NCBI RefSeq assembly: GCF_002154225.1
Contig: NZ_MTSE01000013.1
Coordinates: 1-64,000 of the forward strand
DNA: 64,000 nt
Source: Hymenobacter crusticola
GTDB lineage: Bacteria > Bacteroidota > Bacteroidia > Cytophagales > Hymenobacteraceae
Direction: 5' to 3'
The first letter of the stretch is position 1. Each line of letters opens with the position of its first letter. Positions 17,262 through 26,308 of this stretch are shown in pieces. The notes under the pieces are model-generated. The model did no database searches, was not told where the DNA came from, and was given only the letters and a program-made list of their open reading frames with translations. Both the position numbers and the translations under genes were made by a program.

Positions 17262-17669
17262 TTACAAGAACCGTTGAGCTAGCTCTGGAGTAGGCATCAT
17301 ACAGGCCTCTTCGCGACCAAACCAACGATAGCGGTTGCGCGCCACAAACCGATAGGCGGCATCACGCAGGAAGCGCGGCAACAAGATGCCGGCGTACAAC
17401 AGCCTCCAAACGCCACCTAGCCTCCGCAAAATGTGCAGCACAGCCGCGGAGTGTGAGTACACTTTATCGTTGACTATTAACAACACGCTTTCGGGGTCGG
17501 TCGTGACGATGGATATACCGCGTGCTGCGAGCAGTTGCTGTGCCACCTCCGACTGTAACGAAGCAAATCGAAATCGCCCGGCTGAATCATGTTTAATGAT
17601 GAACTGCACGAATCCATTGCAAAGATTACATACACCATCAAAAAGAATAGTAGCAGGCAAATACGACAT
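17262..17669 (-). CDS. DCC-family thiol-disulfide oxidoreductase (DUF393)
   Basis: A 135-residue protein with the family signature ILFDGVCNLCNGFV, containing the DxxCxxC motif that resembles a thioredoxin active site, followed by FRFASLQSEVAQ and a C-terminal HILRRLGGVW region. DCC proteins are small predicted thiol oxidoreductases of uncertain substrate. The start could also be the ATG at 17684, which adds five residues. It converges with the MarR gene and stands alone. Confidence 0.85.
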   Translation of the reverse strand: MSYLPATILFDGVCNLCNGFVQFIIKHDSAGRFRFASLQSEVAQQLLAARGISIVTTDPESVLLIVNDKVYSHSAAVLHILRRLGGVWRLLYAGILLPRFLRDAAYRFVARNRYRWFGREEACMMPTPELAQRFL

Positions 17670-17684
17670 AGCAGCAGGTGACAA

Positions 17685-18027
17685 TAATAGCCTTCAAGCG
17701 GATGCGGATCCTGATCGATCTGCTAAACGGCTGAGTTCATCTGCATACGCAATTGAACCTAAAGCTGTTGGCTTCTTTACGGTTAACAAAATATTGGCAT
17801 ATCTCTGTGCCGCTCAATATAATTATGTTCATACCATATTTATATGAACAGATATAATTCTTCTCTTAACTGTACTATCTACCAATTACTTGCAATATAC
17901 ACTCTAAGTAAAATTACGGATTAAATCCGTATTAAAACAGAATTAATCCAATAAATACCTAGCAGTTCACAGATTGCACAGAGTCGTATAGGCAAGGACA
18001 ATAACCACTACCTAACCTTTCCTTGCT
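17685..18027. other. AT-rich intergenic region upstream of the first Thr-repeat lipoprotein
   Basis: The gap of 343 bases contains a small inverted repeat GTTCATA/TATGAAC (17827-17833 and 17843-17849) in very AT-rich DNA. A weak promoter-like TAACCTTTCC lies close to the lipoprotein start. I see no gene or RNA that I can support. Confidence 0.45.
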
Positions 18028-18615
18028 ATGAAAAAGAAATGGCTCTTGGCCATACCGGCTACTTTGTTGTGCTTGTCAATTGGCGTGACATCCTGTGACG
18101 ACGATGACGACAACAACACCCCAAGTACTACCAGCGGTACTACTTCTGGTACCACAAGCGGAACTACCTCTGGCACAACCAGCGGCACTACCGGCACGAC
18201 CACCTCTGGTACAACGAGTGGAACAACCTCCGGTACCACTACAAGCGGCACTACTTCTGGTACGACCTCTGGCACTACAAGCGGCTCAACAACCAGCACG
18301 ACCGCAGGCACCACTTCAGGATCGACAACTTCGGGAACGACTACTTCAGGCTCAACAACCAGCGGTAGTACTACCGGAAACACAACAAGCGGTAGCACGA
18401 CAAGTAGTACTACAACAGGCGGCAGCACCACTTCTGGGACAACGACAGGCGGCAGTACAACAAGTGGTACTACCAGCGGCAGCACCACTAGCGGTGGTAC
18501 TACTAGCGGTGGTACCACTACTGGCGGTGGTACTACTAGCGGTAGCACCACCAGTGGTGGTACTACTGGCGGCGGTACTACTGGTGGTGGCAGCACCGGC
18601 GGCAGCACTACCTAG
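18028..18615 (+). CDS. Thr/Ser/Gly-repeat lipoprotein, copy 1
   Basis: A 195-residue protein begins with a lipoprotein signal peptide and lipobox (SIGVTSC, Cys at about residue 23). An acidic run DDDDDNN follows, then an uninterrupted region of TTSG/TTTSG/GSTTSG-type repeats to the C-terminus, becoming glycine-richer at the end (GGTTGGG). Nothing else is recognisable. It is probably an extended, flexible outer-membrane-anchored chain. The next two genes encode the same kind of protein. Its reading frame has DNA-level tandem repeats that leave long spurious ORFs on both strands. Confidence 0.8.
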   Translation: MKKKWLLAIPATLLCLSIGVTSCDDDDDNNTPSTTSGTTSGTTSGTTSGTTSGTTGTTTSGTTSGTTSGTTTSGTTSGTTSGTTSGSTTSTTAGTTSGSTTSGTTTSGSTTSGSTTGNTTSGSTTSSTTTGGSTTSGTTTGGSTTSGTTSGSTTSGGTTSGGTTTGGGTTSGSTTSGGTTGGGTTGGGSTGGSTT

Positions 18616-18656
18616 GTTGTGCGCATAGCTTATGCACTAAGTTAAAATCATAAGAC

Positions 18657-18703
18657 CTGCCCGGCAGTATGCTCTCCTATTAGGGCACTGCCGGGCAGTT
18701 TTA
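18657..18703 (+). terminator. Terminator after Thr-repeat protein 1
   Basis: CTGCCCGGCAGT (18657-18668) pairs with ACTGCCGGGCAG (18687-18698), followed by TTTTAG. Confidence 0.75.
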
Positions 18704-18827
18704 GTTGACCAAGCTCTTCGGTATTTGTAGCTCAACCTTAACTCGCAGTAACATAGTTACGTAAGGCTGTGAAGTTTCTATTTCTTCTCTTACCCAATCC
18801 ACCAAGTTCTTTCACTTTACTTCTTTT

Positions 18828-19250
18828 ATGAAAAAGATTCCATTCATGATGCTAGCTGCTTCAATGCTGGCTACTTCACTTACTTTGAGCAGCTGCGGCG
18901 GTAGCAATAGTGGCGCAGAAAGTGGCACTACTAGTGGCACCACTAGCGAATCATCTGATGCTAGCAGCACGATGTCATCTGATTCTTCGAGCATGTCTGG
19001 CTCTTCTGATATGTCTTCCACGGGTGGTAGCACCGAGGGCACAACCGCAGGTGGCGGCAGCATGAGCGGCACCACAGCTGCCGATGCCTCGACAACGGGC
19101 AGCGTGGGCTCGGGCGCTACTTCAGGCGCTACTACGGGAAGCACCACTGGCGGTGGTTCTACGGCTGGCGGCTCTACGGCTGGTGGCACAACAGGCGGCG
19201 CCACAACCGGTTCTACGGCTGGCTCGACCACGGGCGGCAGCACTACCTAA
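18828..19250 (+). CDS. Thr/Ser/Gly-repeat lipoprotein, copy 2
   Basis: A 140-residue lipoprotein with lipobox TLSSC (Cys about residue 23). A serine/acid/methionine-rich stretch follows (SSDASSTMSSDSSSMSG), then glycine/threonine repeats (TAGGTTGGATTGST) to the end. It resembles the genes before and after it in architecture but not in detailed sequence. The composition suggests a disordered or surface-exposed chain. It has its own upstream region and a following hairpin, so it is monocistronic. No function can be assigned. Confidence 0.78.
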   Translation: MKKIPFMMLAASMLATSLTLSSCGGSNSGAESGTTSGTTSESSDASSTMSSDSSSMSGSSDMSSTGGSTEGTTAGGGSMSGTTAADASTTGSVGSGATSGATTGSTTGGGSTAGGSTAGGTTGGATTGSTAGSTTGGSTT

Positions 19251-19282
19251 TACCCTCCCGAACAAGGAGTAATCCTGTGCTT

Positions 19283-19328
19283 AAAACGGCCTGAACTGCA
19301 CTTTTCTATGTGCTGTTTAGGCCGTTTT
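19283..19328 (+). terminator. Terminator after Thr-repeat protein 2
   Basis: A 19-base stem starting AAAACGGCCTGAA pairs with a complementary arm ending GGCCGTTTT, with two G-T-type mismatches. Confidence 0.75.
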
Positions 19329-19485
19329 GGCGGGCGCAACGTGTAGCGTAAGTGTATGTTGCTAGGTTCTAAAACAAAAGCATACCTCTTGCTTTCAGGG
19401 CCATTTTTACTACCAAATCTTGAATCTGTCGTACAAGCACCTTGCGCGTACTGCGCGGTCTGAGTTTTCACCAACCTCAATTGTT

Positions 19486-20013
19486 ATGAAAAAGACACGT
19501 CTTGTAATAGGATCATTTGCTTTAACTGCCTTCTTGTTTAGTGCTGGTTCGAGCGTTGCTCAAACCACTTCGGGCACCACAGGTAGCACCGTAGGCGGCA
19601 CCACATCGGGTACTACTACGGTCGGCTCGACGACTGGCTACGGCACAACAGTTGGCACCACGGCTGGTACGACAGCAGGCGCTGTAACCTCTGGTACTAC
19701 CGTAGGCAGCACCACAGGCCTAGGTTCGACAGCGGGCACTACCACGGCTGGAACAACCGTAGGAACGACTGCGGGCACTACCGTAGGCACTACGGCTGGT
19801 ACCACCATAGGCACGACTGCTGGCGCAACGACTGGCACAACCGTAGGTACTACGGCCGGCACAACAGTAGGTACTACTGCGGGCGGCATGGGCACTACCA
19901 CCGGCGCAACCCGCAGCACTCGTACAACCCGCTCTACGCGTACCACAACGACTAGCGGCAGCCGCACGGGTTCTACTACCTCGGGTAGCACCAGTGGTGG
20001 TACAACCCGCTAA
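19486..20013 (+). CDS. Secreted Thr/Gly/Val-repeat protein, copy 3
   Basis: A 175-residue protein. Unlike its two neighbours it has a classical signal peptide with cleavage after SSVAQ rather than a lipobox. The body repeats TTVGTTAG-type four-residue units (a Thr-Thr pair every four residues), and the tail is basic (RSTRTTRSTRTTTT). The ATG at 19486 is used because the frame to 19420 has no signal sequence. It could be an exported matrix, adhesive or ice-contact protein; the sequence does not decide. It is followed by its own terminator. Confidence 0.78.
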   Translation: MKKTRLVIGSFALTAFLFSAGSSVAQTTSGTTGSTVGGTTSGTTTVGSTTGYGTTVGTTAGTTAGAVTSGTTVGSTTGLGSTAGTTTAGTTVGTTAGTTVGTTAGTTIGTTAGATTGTTVGTTAGTTVGTTAGGMGTTTGATRSTRTTRSTRTTTTSGSRTGSTTSGSTSGGTTR

Positions 20014-20055
20014 GCCTCGTCCGGCTAACGTTTCTTACCAACGCATCTGTCTGAG

Positions 20056-20105
20056 GGCGGAAAGGCCGGTCATTCCTACGGGGTGACTTGTTTTTCCGCC
20101 TTTTT
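20056..20105 (+). terminator. Terminator after Thr-repeat protein 3
   Basis: GGCGGAAA (20056-20063) pairs with TTTCCGCC (20093-20100), followed by TTTTT. An inner GGTCA/TGAC pairing can extend the structure. Confidence 0.65.
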
Positions 20106-20135
20106 CTTTGTTCACGAACTTCTACCGCGGCGTGT

Positions 20136-21671
20136 ATGCCCCGAATTTTAGCTTTTCTGCGTCGACCATTTGTGCTCGATTTACGAGCAATGGCTTTAAT
20201 GCGTATCGCAGTAGCCGCTGTTATTCTCACCGATTTAATTATCCGCAGCACTGATCTAGAAGCGCACTATGCCAACCTAGGTGTATTGCCGCTCAATGTG
20301 CTGTACCAGTATAACTGGAACCCGTACCAGTTTTCCTTGCACGCCATTACGGGGCTCTGGCAAGGCGAAGCACTGCTGTTCTTGCTGGCCGCAGCGGCCG
20401 CAATAGCGTTGCTGGTAGGTTACAAAACCCGGCTCATGACCGTTATTTCATGGCTGCTGCTAGTCTCCCTGCAAAACCGTAACCCACTCATTGGGCAGGG
20501 CGGCGACGATTTGTTGCGCATGCTTCTTTTCTGGGGCATTTTCTTGCCTTGGGGGCGCCTATATTCCCTCGACGCCCGCAGCAAAGTAGCTCCCACCACT
20601 TACACGTATTTCAGCGCCGCGACAGTAGCTTACATTGTGCAGTTAGCCCTAGTGTATTGGTGCACAGCGCTGCTCAAGAATGCACCAGAATGGTCGAAAG
20701 ATGGCACAGCCATTTACTACGCGCTTAGCCTCGATCAGCTGCTGATGCCGGGCGGGCGCTTGCTTTATCAGCATTATGACCTGATGCGCTGGCTTACCTT
20801 CGCCACGTATTACACCGAGATGCTACTGCCTTTCATGCTATTTATCCCGTTTGGGGTAACGTGGTGGCGGCTGTTGTTCGTGGGCGTGCTCTACTCCTTC
20901 CACCTAGGTATCAGCCTCACGCTGTTTGTAGGGCTGTTTTACCTCATCAATATGGCGTCGGTGATTGGTCTGCTCCCGCCCTGGACGATGAACTGGCTGG
21001 ACCGGCACATCCGAACGCGGGCCCAGCGGCTGGGGCCACACCTAGCACGGTGGCAACCTAGCTTGGAGCAATGGCGTCGGCTACCGTTTCGGCTGCGGGT
21101 GGAGGCTAGCTGGCAACGTTCAAGCGGTACTAACCGCCTCTTGCGTGCAATGCGCGAAACGGTTGTGACGCTCCTGCTCGTGTATGTATGCTGGTGGAAC
21201 ATGGACAGCATTGCTAGGCCTGAGTGGTACATGCGAGACCCATTGCGGTGGTTTGGGTACTTGTTCCGCACCGATCAGCACTGGGGCATGTTTGCACCGG
21301 CCGTGTTCAAAGATGATGGCTGGTACATCTTGGATGCTACTACCAAAAACGGCCAACACATTGACCTGAACCGCAAAGGGCGCCCACTCACGTACAATAA
21401 GCCGTACTCAGTAATGGCACTCTTCAAAAACGACCGGTGGCGCAAATACTCGGAGAATTATCTGTTTGTCTCCAATGCCTACATGCGGCCTTACTACTGC
21501 AACTATTGGTTGCGCATCTGGCACGAGCAGCACCCGAGCCAACCCATCCGTCGCCTCGATGTGATCTATATGAAGGAAGTGTCCTTGCCTAACTACAAGG
21601 CGTCGACACCCACCCGCGAGGTGCTGTGCAGCTGCGAAACGGAGCCTGTGCAACCGGCCGAGCAGCCCTAA
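20136..21671 (+). CDS. HTTM-domain multipass membrane protein
   Basis: A 511-residue protein. The N-terminal about 290 residues form several membrane helices and match the HTTM domain related to vitamin K-dependent gamma-carboxylase (segments ALMRIAVAAVILTDL, GLWQGEALLFLLA, RNPLIGQGGDDLLRMLLFW). The C-terminal part is soluble and ends in a short Cys/Pro-rich tail. HTTM proteins are widespread in Bacteroidota but their reaction is not established. The frame extends to a TTG at 20088, which lies inside the preceding terminator, so the ATG at 20136 is preferred. It stands alone. Confidence 0.82.
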   Translation: MPRILAFLRRPFVLDLRAMALMRIAVAAVILTDLIIRSTDLEAHYANLGVLPLNVLYQYNWNPYQFSLHAITGLWQGEALLFLLAAAAAIALLVGYKTRLMTVISWLLLVSLQNRNPLIGQGGDDLLRMLLFWGIFLPWGRLYSLDARSKVAPTTYTYFSAATVAYIVQLALVYWCTALLKNAPEWSKDGTAIYYALSLDQLLMPGGRLLYQHYDLMRWLTFATYYTEMLLPFMLFIPFGVTWWRLLFVGVLYSFHLGISLTLFVGLFYLINMASVIGLLPPWTMNWLDRHIRTRAQRLGPHLARWQPSLEQWRRLPFRLRVEASWQRSSGTNRLLRAMRETVVTLLLVYVCWWNMDSIARPEWYMRDPLRWFGYLFRTDQHWGMFAPAVFKDDGWYILDATTKNGQHIDLNRKGRPLTYNKPYSVMALFKNDRWRKYSENYLFVSNAYMRPYYCNYWLRIWHEQHPSQPIRRLDVIYMKEVSLPNYKASTPTREVLCSCETEPVQPAEQP

Positions 21672-21688
21672 AGTGACTACTCACCGTC

Positions 21689-21718
21689 TTGCAAACCAAA
21701 AGCTCGACAATACCTTTT
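21689..21718 (+). promoter_or_regulatory. Candidate promoter for the MBL-fold gene
   Basis: TTG at 21689-21691 and TACCTTTT at 21711-21718 (one base off TAnnTTTG) are 19 bases apart. The 5' UTR would be about 100 bases. Confidence 0.4.
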
Positions 21719-21824
21719 TCGGCGGGCTTCAGTACAAGTAGCAGAGATTTTCGTCGGCAGGCTCCCTTAGAGGAACACCTAGCACGACGATAACAGACAT
21801 CAACTTCTCATAATCTTCTTCATT

Positions 21825-22802
21825 ATGGCTGAGCAAAACCACGCTACGCGCGGCACCACTCCCGCTTTGCAACATGTCGTGCCCGGCGTATGGGCGCTGC
21901 GCAATGTGTTTGTAAACCTATTCTACGTGCGCGACCCCGAGGCACCCGCTGGCCCATGGGCGCTGGTTGATGCGGGGCTGCCCGGCTCCGCCCCGAAGGT
22001 GCTCGATAAAGCCGAGTTTTTGTTTGGCGAAGACAACCCACCGGCGGCTATTCTGCTCACGCACGGCCACTTCGACCACATTGGGGCTTTGCACACGTTA
22101 GTGGAGCGGTGGCCCGATGTGCCCGTGTACGCACACCCGTTGGAGCTGCCGTACCTAACGGGCCGCTCGTCGTATCCGCCGCCCGACCCAAGCGTGGGAG
22201 GTGGGGCCATGGCGTCCTTATCGTTTCTGTATCCCAAAAAACCCATCGACCTAGGTGACCGGGTGAAGCCCTTGCCCGAAGATGGCACCGTTCCCGGCCT
22301 GCCAGGCTGGCGTTGGCTCGCGACGCCGGGGCACTCGCCGGGGCACGTGTCGTTCTTCCGCGAGTCGGACCGTACCTTGCTGGCCGGCGATGCTTTCGTG
22401 ACGACGAAGCAGGAATCAGCTATGGCCGTGTGGCAGCAAAAGCAGGAAGTACACGGTCCGCCCGCGTATTTCACTTGTGATTGGGAACAAGCCCGCGCTT
22501 CTGTGCAAGCCCTCGTTGCGCTGCAGCCAGAAGTAGCTGCTACCGGTCATGGCATTGCGATGCGCGGCCAGGAGCTACGCGACCAGCTTACGCAACTCGC
22601 CCAGCACTTCGATCAGGCAGCGAAGCCAGCGCAAGGCCGCTACGTACCCCAGCCTGCCCTCGCCGACGAAACGGGGGTAATTGCTGTGCCACCGCCCGTA
22701 CCTAACCCGCTCCCCAACCTACTCCTAGGTATTGGGTTGGTAGGCATTGCCGCCTATGTACTAGCCTCCCAAGACAAACCCGCGCCGCAACGCCAGAAGT
22801 AG
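21825..22802 (+). CDS. MBL-fold metallo-hydrolase with C-terminal membrane anchor
   Basis: A 325-residue metallo-beta-lactamase-fold protein with the zinc signature THGHFDHIG (about residues 79-87), a later ATPGHSPGH and LLAGDAF metal ligands, and a distal TGHG. The domain ends near residue 270. A Pro-rich linker and one hydrophobic segment (LLLGIGLVGIAAYVLA) follow at the C-terminus, suggesting a tail-anchored protein. The glyoxalase II-like layout fits a hydrolase of thioesters or related esters, but the substrate is unknown. It ends in a long hairpin. Confidence 0.85.
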   Translation: MAEQNHATRGTTPALQHVVPGVWALRNVFVNLFYVRDPEAPAGPWALVDAGLPGSAPKVLDKAEFLFGEDNPPAAILLTHGHFDHIGALHTLVERWPDVPVYAHPLELPYLTGRSSYPPPDPSVGGGAMASLSFLYPKKPIDLGDRVKPLPEDGTVPGLPGWRWLATPGHSPGHVSFFRESDRTLLAGDAFVTTKQESAMAVWQQKQEVHGPPAYFTCDWEQARASVQALVALQPEVAATGHGIAMRGQELRDQLTQLAQHFDQAAKPAQGRYVPQPALADETGVIAVPPPVPNPLPNLLLGIGLVGIAAYVLASQDKPAPQRQK

Positions 22803-22813
22803 GCATGTAGAAC

Positions 22814-22871
22814 AGCTAGAACGAAAAAGCTCCCCTCTTTGAAAAAGGAGGGGAGCTTTTTCGTTCTAGCT
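22814..22871. terminator. 24-bp hairpin after the MBL gene
   Basis: Perfect arms 22814-22837 and 22848-22871, with A and T runs inside the arms around a GC core. Confidence 0.8.
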
Positions 22872-22903
22872 CTCTAGTTATAGCACTAATGGCCTGACCG
22901 CAT

Positions 22904-22918
22904 CAGATTTTCTCCAGA
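22904..22918 (+). promoter_or_regulatory. CAGA-N7-CAGA direct repeat upstream of the TonB receptor
   Basis: CAGATTTTCTCCAGA places two CAGA half-sites 11 bases apart, 41 bases before the receptor start. The same arrangement precedes both PAP2 genes (25295, 28887). Eleven-base direct repeats are the usual binding pattern of OmpR-family regulators, and one is encoded at 26822. Confidence 0.55.
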
Positions 22919-22958
22919 ATGTAGTGTGCAGCTTTGGGCAATACATAGCTTGCTGCTG

Positions 22959-25145
22959 ATGCGCTTCTTTTCCTTACTGCTGTTTGGGTTGCTGGTAAGT
23001 ACTGCCGGTTTTGCCCAAAATATCTTCCGCGCCGTGGTGCTCGATAGCACAACGCGTGAGCCGCTGATTGGGGTGAGTGCCGTCGTGCACGGCACCACCA
23101 ACGGCGGAGCCACTGACAACCGGGGCCGCTTAGCGTTACCTAATCTCAATGGTGAAACGGCCCAAATTGACTTTTCCTACCTAGGCTACCAACCCCGCAG
23201 CGTGCGGGTGACGCTTCCCCAAACCGCTCCGCTGACGCTGCTGCTGCCCCCTGATGCCGAACAGCTAGGCGAGGTAATCGTGACCAGCACGCGCACCAAC
23301 TCCCGCCTCGAAGACCTGCCCACGCGCGTGGAAGTGCTAGGCGAGGAAGAGGTACAGGAGGAAAATGGCATCAAGCCCGGCAACATTGCCTCGCTACTAG
23401 GCGACATCGCCGGCACTCAAATTCAGCCCACCTCCCCTACCACCGGCAACGCCGACTTGCGCATTCAGGGCTTGCAGGGCCGCTACTCGCAAATTCTGCG
23501 CGATGGCCTGCCCCTGCTCGGGGGGTATGCTGGCGGCTTTGGCATTCTGCAGATTCCACCTCTCGACCTACGGCAGATTGAGCTGATTAAAGGCTCATCG
23601 AGTACGCTGTACGGCGGCGGGGCTATTGCGGGCCTGGTGAACTTGGTGAGCAAAACCCCAAGACTTGGCGACCCGCAGTACACCGTCACCCTCAATCAGA
23701 GCACGTTGCGCGAGAGCAACCTCAATGGCTTCGCGAGCGGCCGCAACCAAAAGCTAGGGTACACGCTTTATGGCGGCCTCACGCGCCAGCAAGACGTGGA
23801 CGTAGACGGCGACAACTTTGTAGATGTGCCTAGGTTGCGCAACCTGACGGTACACCCACGCTTGTTTTGGTACCCGAACGTGCACGGCCAACTAGCTGTT
23901 GGCTACACTGGCACCTTCGAGTCGCGGCGGGGCGGCGACCAGCGCCGCTTGCGCGACGGCCGCGACGTACCTGGGCACGAATACTTCGTTACGAACCTTT
24001 TGCAGCGCCACACCTTCGATGCCATTTACACCCAGGACAGCGTAGCCGGCGGCAACCTCACGCTGAAAGGCACCGTGAGTAGCTTCAACCGCGAGGTAAC
24101 AACGAACACGGTTGCGTTTGCGGCGCGCCAGCTGTCGTACTACTCTGAAGCAAGCTACCTGCACCGGCTCGGACGGCACACGGTAGTTGGGGGCCTAAAC
24201 TTCAACGGGGAGGCCTTGCGCCCTGACCTAGCTAGCCTAACGCCACTACTCAACCGCTACACGTATTCCACCGTAGGTGCTTTTGCCCAGGACGATTGGC
24301 AGGTGGTGCGGCCGCTCACGGTGCAGCTAGGCTTGCGCGTAGACCACCAAAACCAATACGGCAACTTTGTGCTGCCACGGGTGGCGCTGCTTTTTCGCGC
24401 CAACGAACACCTCACAGCTCGCCTCAACGGCGGCCTAGGGTACCGCGTACCAGTGCCCTACGTGAACGAGCTGGATGAGCGCCAGTACCCGCAGGTGCAA
24501 CTACTCACGAATGTGCAAGCCGAACGCTCGCTTGGGCTGAATGGCGACGTAAACTGGACGCGTAGCTTCTCGCCCGAAGTGCGCCTGAACATCAATCAAG
24601 GCTTCTTCTACACCCGCCTGAACCATCCCATGGTGCTCCGCCCTGAAGAGGCGCCCGTCACGACGCCACTGGCTTGGCAGAGCGAACACCGCCCGGTGGT
24701 AAGCCAAGGCTTGGAAACCTACGTGCGCCTGCAAGCGCACGGCACCGAACTGTACCTAGGGTACGTGTTCACCGATGCGCGGCGCCATTACGACCCGGTG
24801 CATCCGCACGTGGAGCTAGCCGCCCGGCATAAGCTAGCAGCGGTGGCGGTGCAAGAATTCAGCGAGCATTGGGGCGCCGGCATCGAAGCCTCGTACACGG
24901 GGCAGCAGTACTTGCCCGATGGCTCTACCACGCCGGGCTACCCCATTGTGGCGCTGCTGGCGCGCTACGTCACGGGCCCCTGGACGGTGGTGCTCAACGC
25001 CGAAAACGTACTCGACTATCGCCAAACGCGCCACGAAGCCGTGGTACTGGCACCGTTCAACAATCCGGAGTTTCGGCCGCTATGGGCGCCAGTGGAAGGG
25101 CGGGTCGTCAACCTCTCTGTAAATTGGCGCTTCTTGAAAAAGTAG
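22959..25145 (+). CDS. TonB-dependent outer-membrane receptor
   Basis: A 728-residue receptor. A signal peptide (FGLLVSTAGFAQ) is followed by a carboxypeptidase-regulatory-like beta domain (VVLDSTTREPLIGVS, SYLGYQPRSV), a plug with IRIQGLQGRYSQIL-type segment LRIQGLQGRY and GSSSTLYGGGAIAGLVNLVSK, and a beta-barrel ending in the aromatic-terminated strand VNLSVNWRFLKK. It has no SusD partner, so siderophore, cofactor or metal uptake is more likely than glycan import. The CAGA repeat upstream links it to the two-component system and PAP2 genes. The start at 22959 fits the signal peptide. Confidence 0.9.
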   Translation: MRFFSLLLFGLLVSTAGFAQNIFRAVVLDSTTREPLIGVSAVVHGTTNGGATDNRGRLALPNLNGETAQIDFSYLGYQPRSVRVTLPQTAPLTLLLPPDAEQLGEVIVTSTRTNSRLEDLPTRVEVLGEEEVQEENGIKPGNIASLLGDIAGTQIQPTSPTTGNADLRIQGLQGRYSQILRDGLPLLGGYAGGFGILQIPPLDLRQIELIKGSSSTLYGGGAIAGLVNLVSKTPRLGDPQYTVTLNQSTLRESNLNGFASGRNQKLGYTLYGGLTRQQDVDVDGDNFVDVPRLRNLTVHPRLFWYPNVHGQLAVGYTGTFESRRGGDQRRLRDGRDVPGHEYFVTNLLQRHTFDAIYTQDSVAGGNLTLKGTVSSFNREVTTNTVAFAARQLSYYSEASYLHRLGRHTVVGGLNFNGEALRPDLASLTPLLNRYTYSTVGAFAQDDWQVVRPLTVQLGLRVDHQNQYGNFVLPRVALLFRANEHLTARLNGGLGYRVPVPYVNELDERQYPQVQLLTNVQAERSLGLNGDVNWTRSFSPEVRLNINQGFFYTRLNHPMVLRPEEAPVTTPLAWQSEHRPVVSQGLETYVRLQAHGTELYLGYVFTDARRHYDPVHPHVELAARHKLAAVAVQEFSEHWGAGIEASYTGQQYLPDGSTTPGYPIVALLARYVTGPWTVVLNAENVLDYRQTRHEAVVLAPFNNPEFRPLWAPVEGRVVNLSVNWRFLKK

Positions 25146-25294
25146 AACTAACTACACTCAAGGCTTCTTTGCCCACGATTAAAACTATTTTTTAGATGAT
25201 TTTGCCTTCTTTTTCTTTCTATTAACCTACAATAATTCAATGACTTACCTGTAAGCACAACGTAACAATTACATAACACGAAGCTCAACCAGTG

Positions 25295-25309
25295 CAGATT
25301 TTCTTCAGA
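25295..25309 (+). promoter_or_regulatory. CAGA-N7-CAGA direct repeat upstream of PAP2 gene 1
   Basis: CAGATTTTCTTCAGA, two half-sites 11 bases apart, then AATTC as at 28902. It lies 89 bases before the PAP2 start. Confidence 0.55.
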
Positions 25310-25397
25310 ATTCCCGTTTAAGCTTGCTAGCTCCTTTCCCTGCCACACCGTTGTGGCAAAGAGGCCTTCCTTATTCGCTGAAGAAAAACGATTACCC

Positions 25398-26213
25398 ATG
25401 CGCACGTTTTTATCTCGTAGTATCGTCGGGGCGGCCCTGTGGCTAGCTACGTTCACGCCGACACTCGCCCAGATACTCCCAACCACTCCCGCCGCCTCCG
25501 ACACCACGCACAAGTACGAAAACCCGGCGGGCATCGCGCTACCCAAAACGCCGGTGCCGTGGTACAAGGGCAAGCTTGTGAAGGCCACCATCGTACCGGC
25601 GCTGATGATTACGTACGGGGCTACGTGCATCAACGGCAACGGCTTATACAGTAGCTACCAGGCCAACCGCGACATTCACAAACTGTTCCCTACTTTCCGC
25701 ACGCGCCTCGACGACATCCTGATTATTGCGCCCTACCTGGAGCTAGGTGGCGTACTGCTAGCTGGCGTGGAGTCGCGCGACGATAACCTTAACATCGGCT
25801 TGGTGGTGCTGAAAAGTGAGCTAATCATGCTCTCCAGTACTTTCATCGTGAAGTCGTTGACCAAAATCCGCCGCCCCGACAATTCCGATATGCTCTCGTT
25901 TCCGTCGGGGCACACAGCACAGGCTTTCTTGGCAGCTAGTATCGTGCACAACGAGTTCCGCCACAAAAGCCAGTGGTACGGCGTCGGGGCCTACGCCATT
26001 GCCACTAGCGTGGCCGCCCTGCGCATGATCAATAGCAAGCACTGGCAAAGCGACGTAGTAGCCGGCGCGGGCTTCGGTATTCTATCGGCTCACCTAGGCT
26101 ACCTAACGCACCGCAACCGCTGGGGCCGCAAGCCCATCATTCCCACCGGCATGAACATTATGCCGACGTGGCAACAAGGCGCCCCCGGTCTGGGCATGAC
26201 GTGGAAACTGTAA
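25398..26213 (+). CDS. PAP2-family phosphatase 1
   Basis: A 271-residue type 2 phosphatidic-acid phosphatase-like protein. A signal-like N-terminus (LATFTPTLAQ) is followed by the three-part PAP2 signature: KIRRPD-type K(x6)RP in VKSLTKIRRP, the catalytic SFPSGHTAQAF, and RMINSKHWQSDVVAGAGFG (the S-R-x5-H-x3-D equivalent with M-I-N-S-K-H). Such enzymes remove phosphate from undecaprenyl diphosphate, lipid A or phospholipids at the periplasmic face. It has the CAGA repeat upstream. A second PAP2 gene lies 2.7 kb downstream past the two-component genes. Confidence 0.9.
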   Translation: MRTFLSRSIVGAALWLATFTPTLAQILPTTPAASDTTHKYENPAGIALPKTPVPWYKGKLVKATIVPALMITYGATCINGNGLYSSYQANRDIHKLFPTFRTRLDDILIIAPYLELGGVLLAGVESRDDNLNIGLVVLKSELIMLSSTFIVKSLTKIRRPDNSDMLSFPSGHTAQAFLAASIVHNEFRHKSQWYGVGAYAIATSVAALRMINSKHWQSDVVAGAGFGILSAHLGYLTHRNRWGRKPIIPTGMNIMPTWQQGAPGLGMTWKL

Positions 26214-26242
26214 CGTCTTCGCTTTTATTGGTTAATTACCCC

Positions 26243-26282
26243 AGAACGTCAGGCCACTACCGAAAGCCTGACGTTCTTTTTT
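26243..26282 (+). terminator. Rho-independent terminator after PAP2 gene 1
   Basis: AGAACGTCAGGC (26243-26254) pairs with GCCTGACGTTCT (26266-26277), followed by T-rich sequence. Confidence 0.8.
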
Positions 26283-26308
26283 CTCTACCTAGCTAATCAG
26301 CCCCTGCC

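Noticed and set aside
18012..18608. Long minus-strand ORF rich in Pro-Val repeats opposite the Thr-repeat lipoprotein genes (also 18812-19243 and 19638-19991)
   Set aside because: These are mirror frames created by the repetitive coding DNA of the real lipoprotein genes; they have no start context or signal and only low-complexity Pro/Val.
18120..18610. Tandem repeats that might be a CRISPR array or minisatellite
   Set aside because: The repeats are codons for TTSG-type units in an intact lipoprotein frame, vary in unit length and lack constant spacers.
20088..20135. TTG start for the HTTM gene
   Set aside because: It lies in the preceding gene's terminator; the ATG at 20136 fits the family start.
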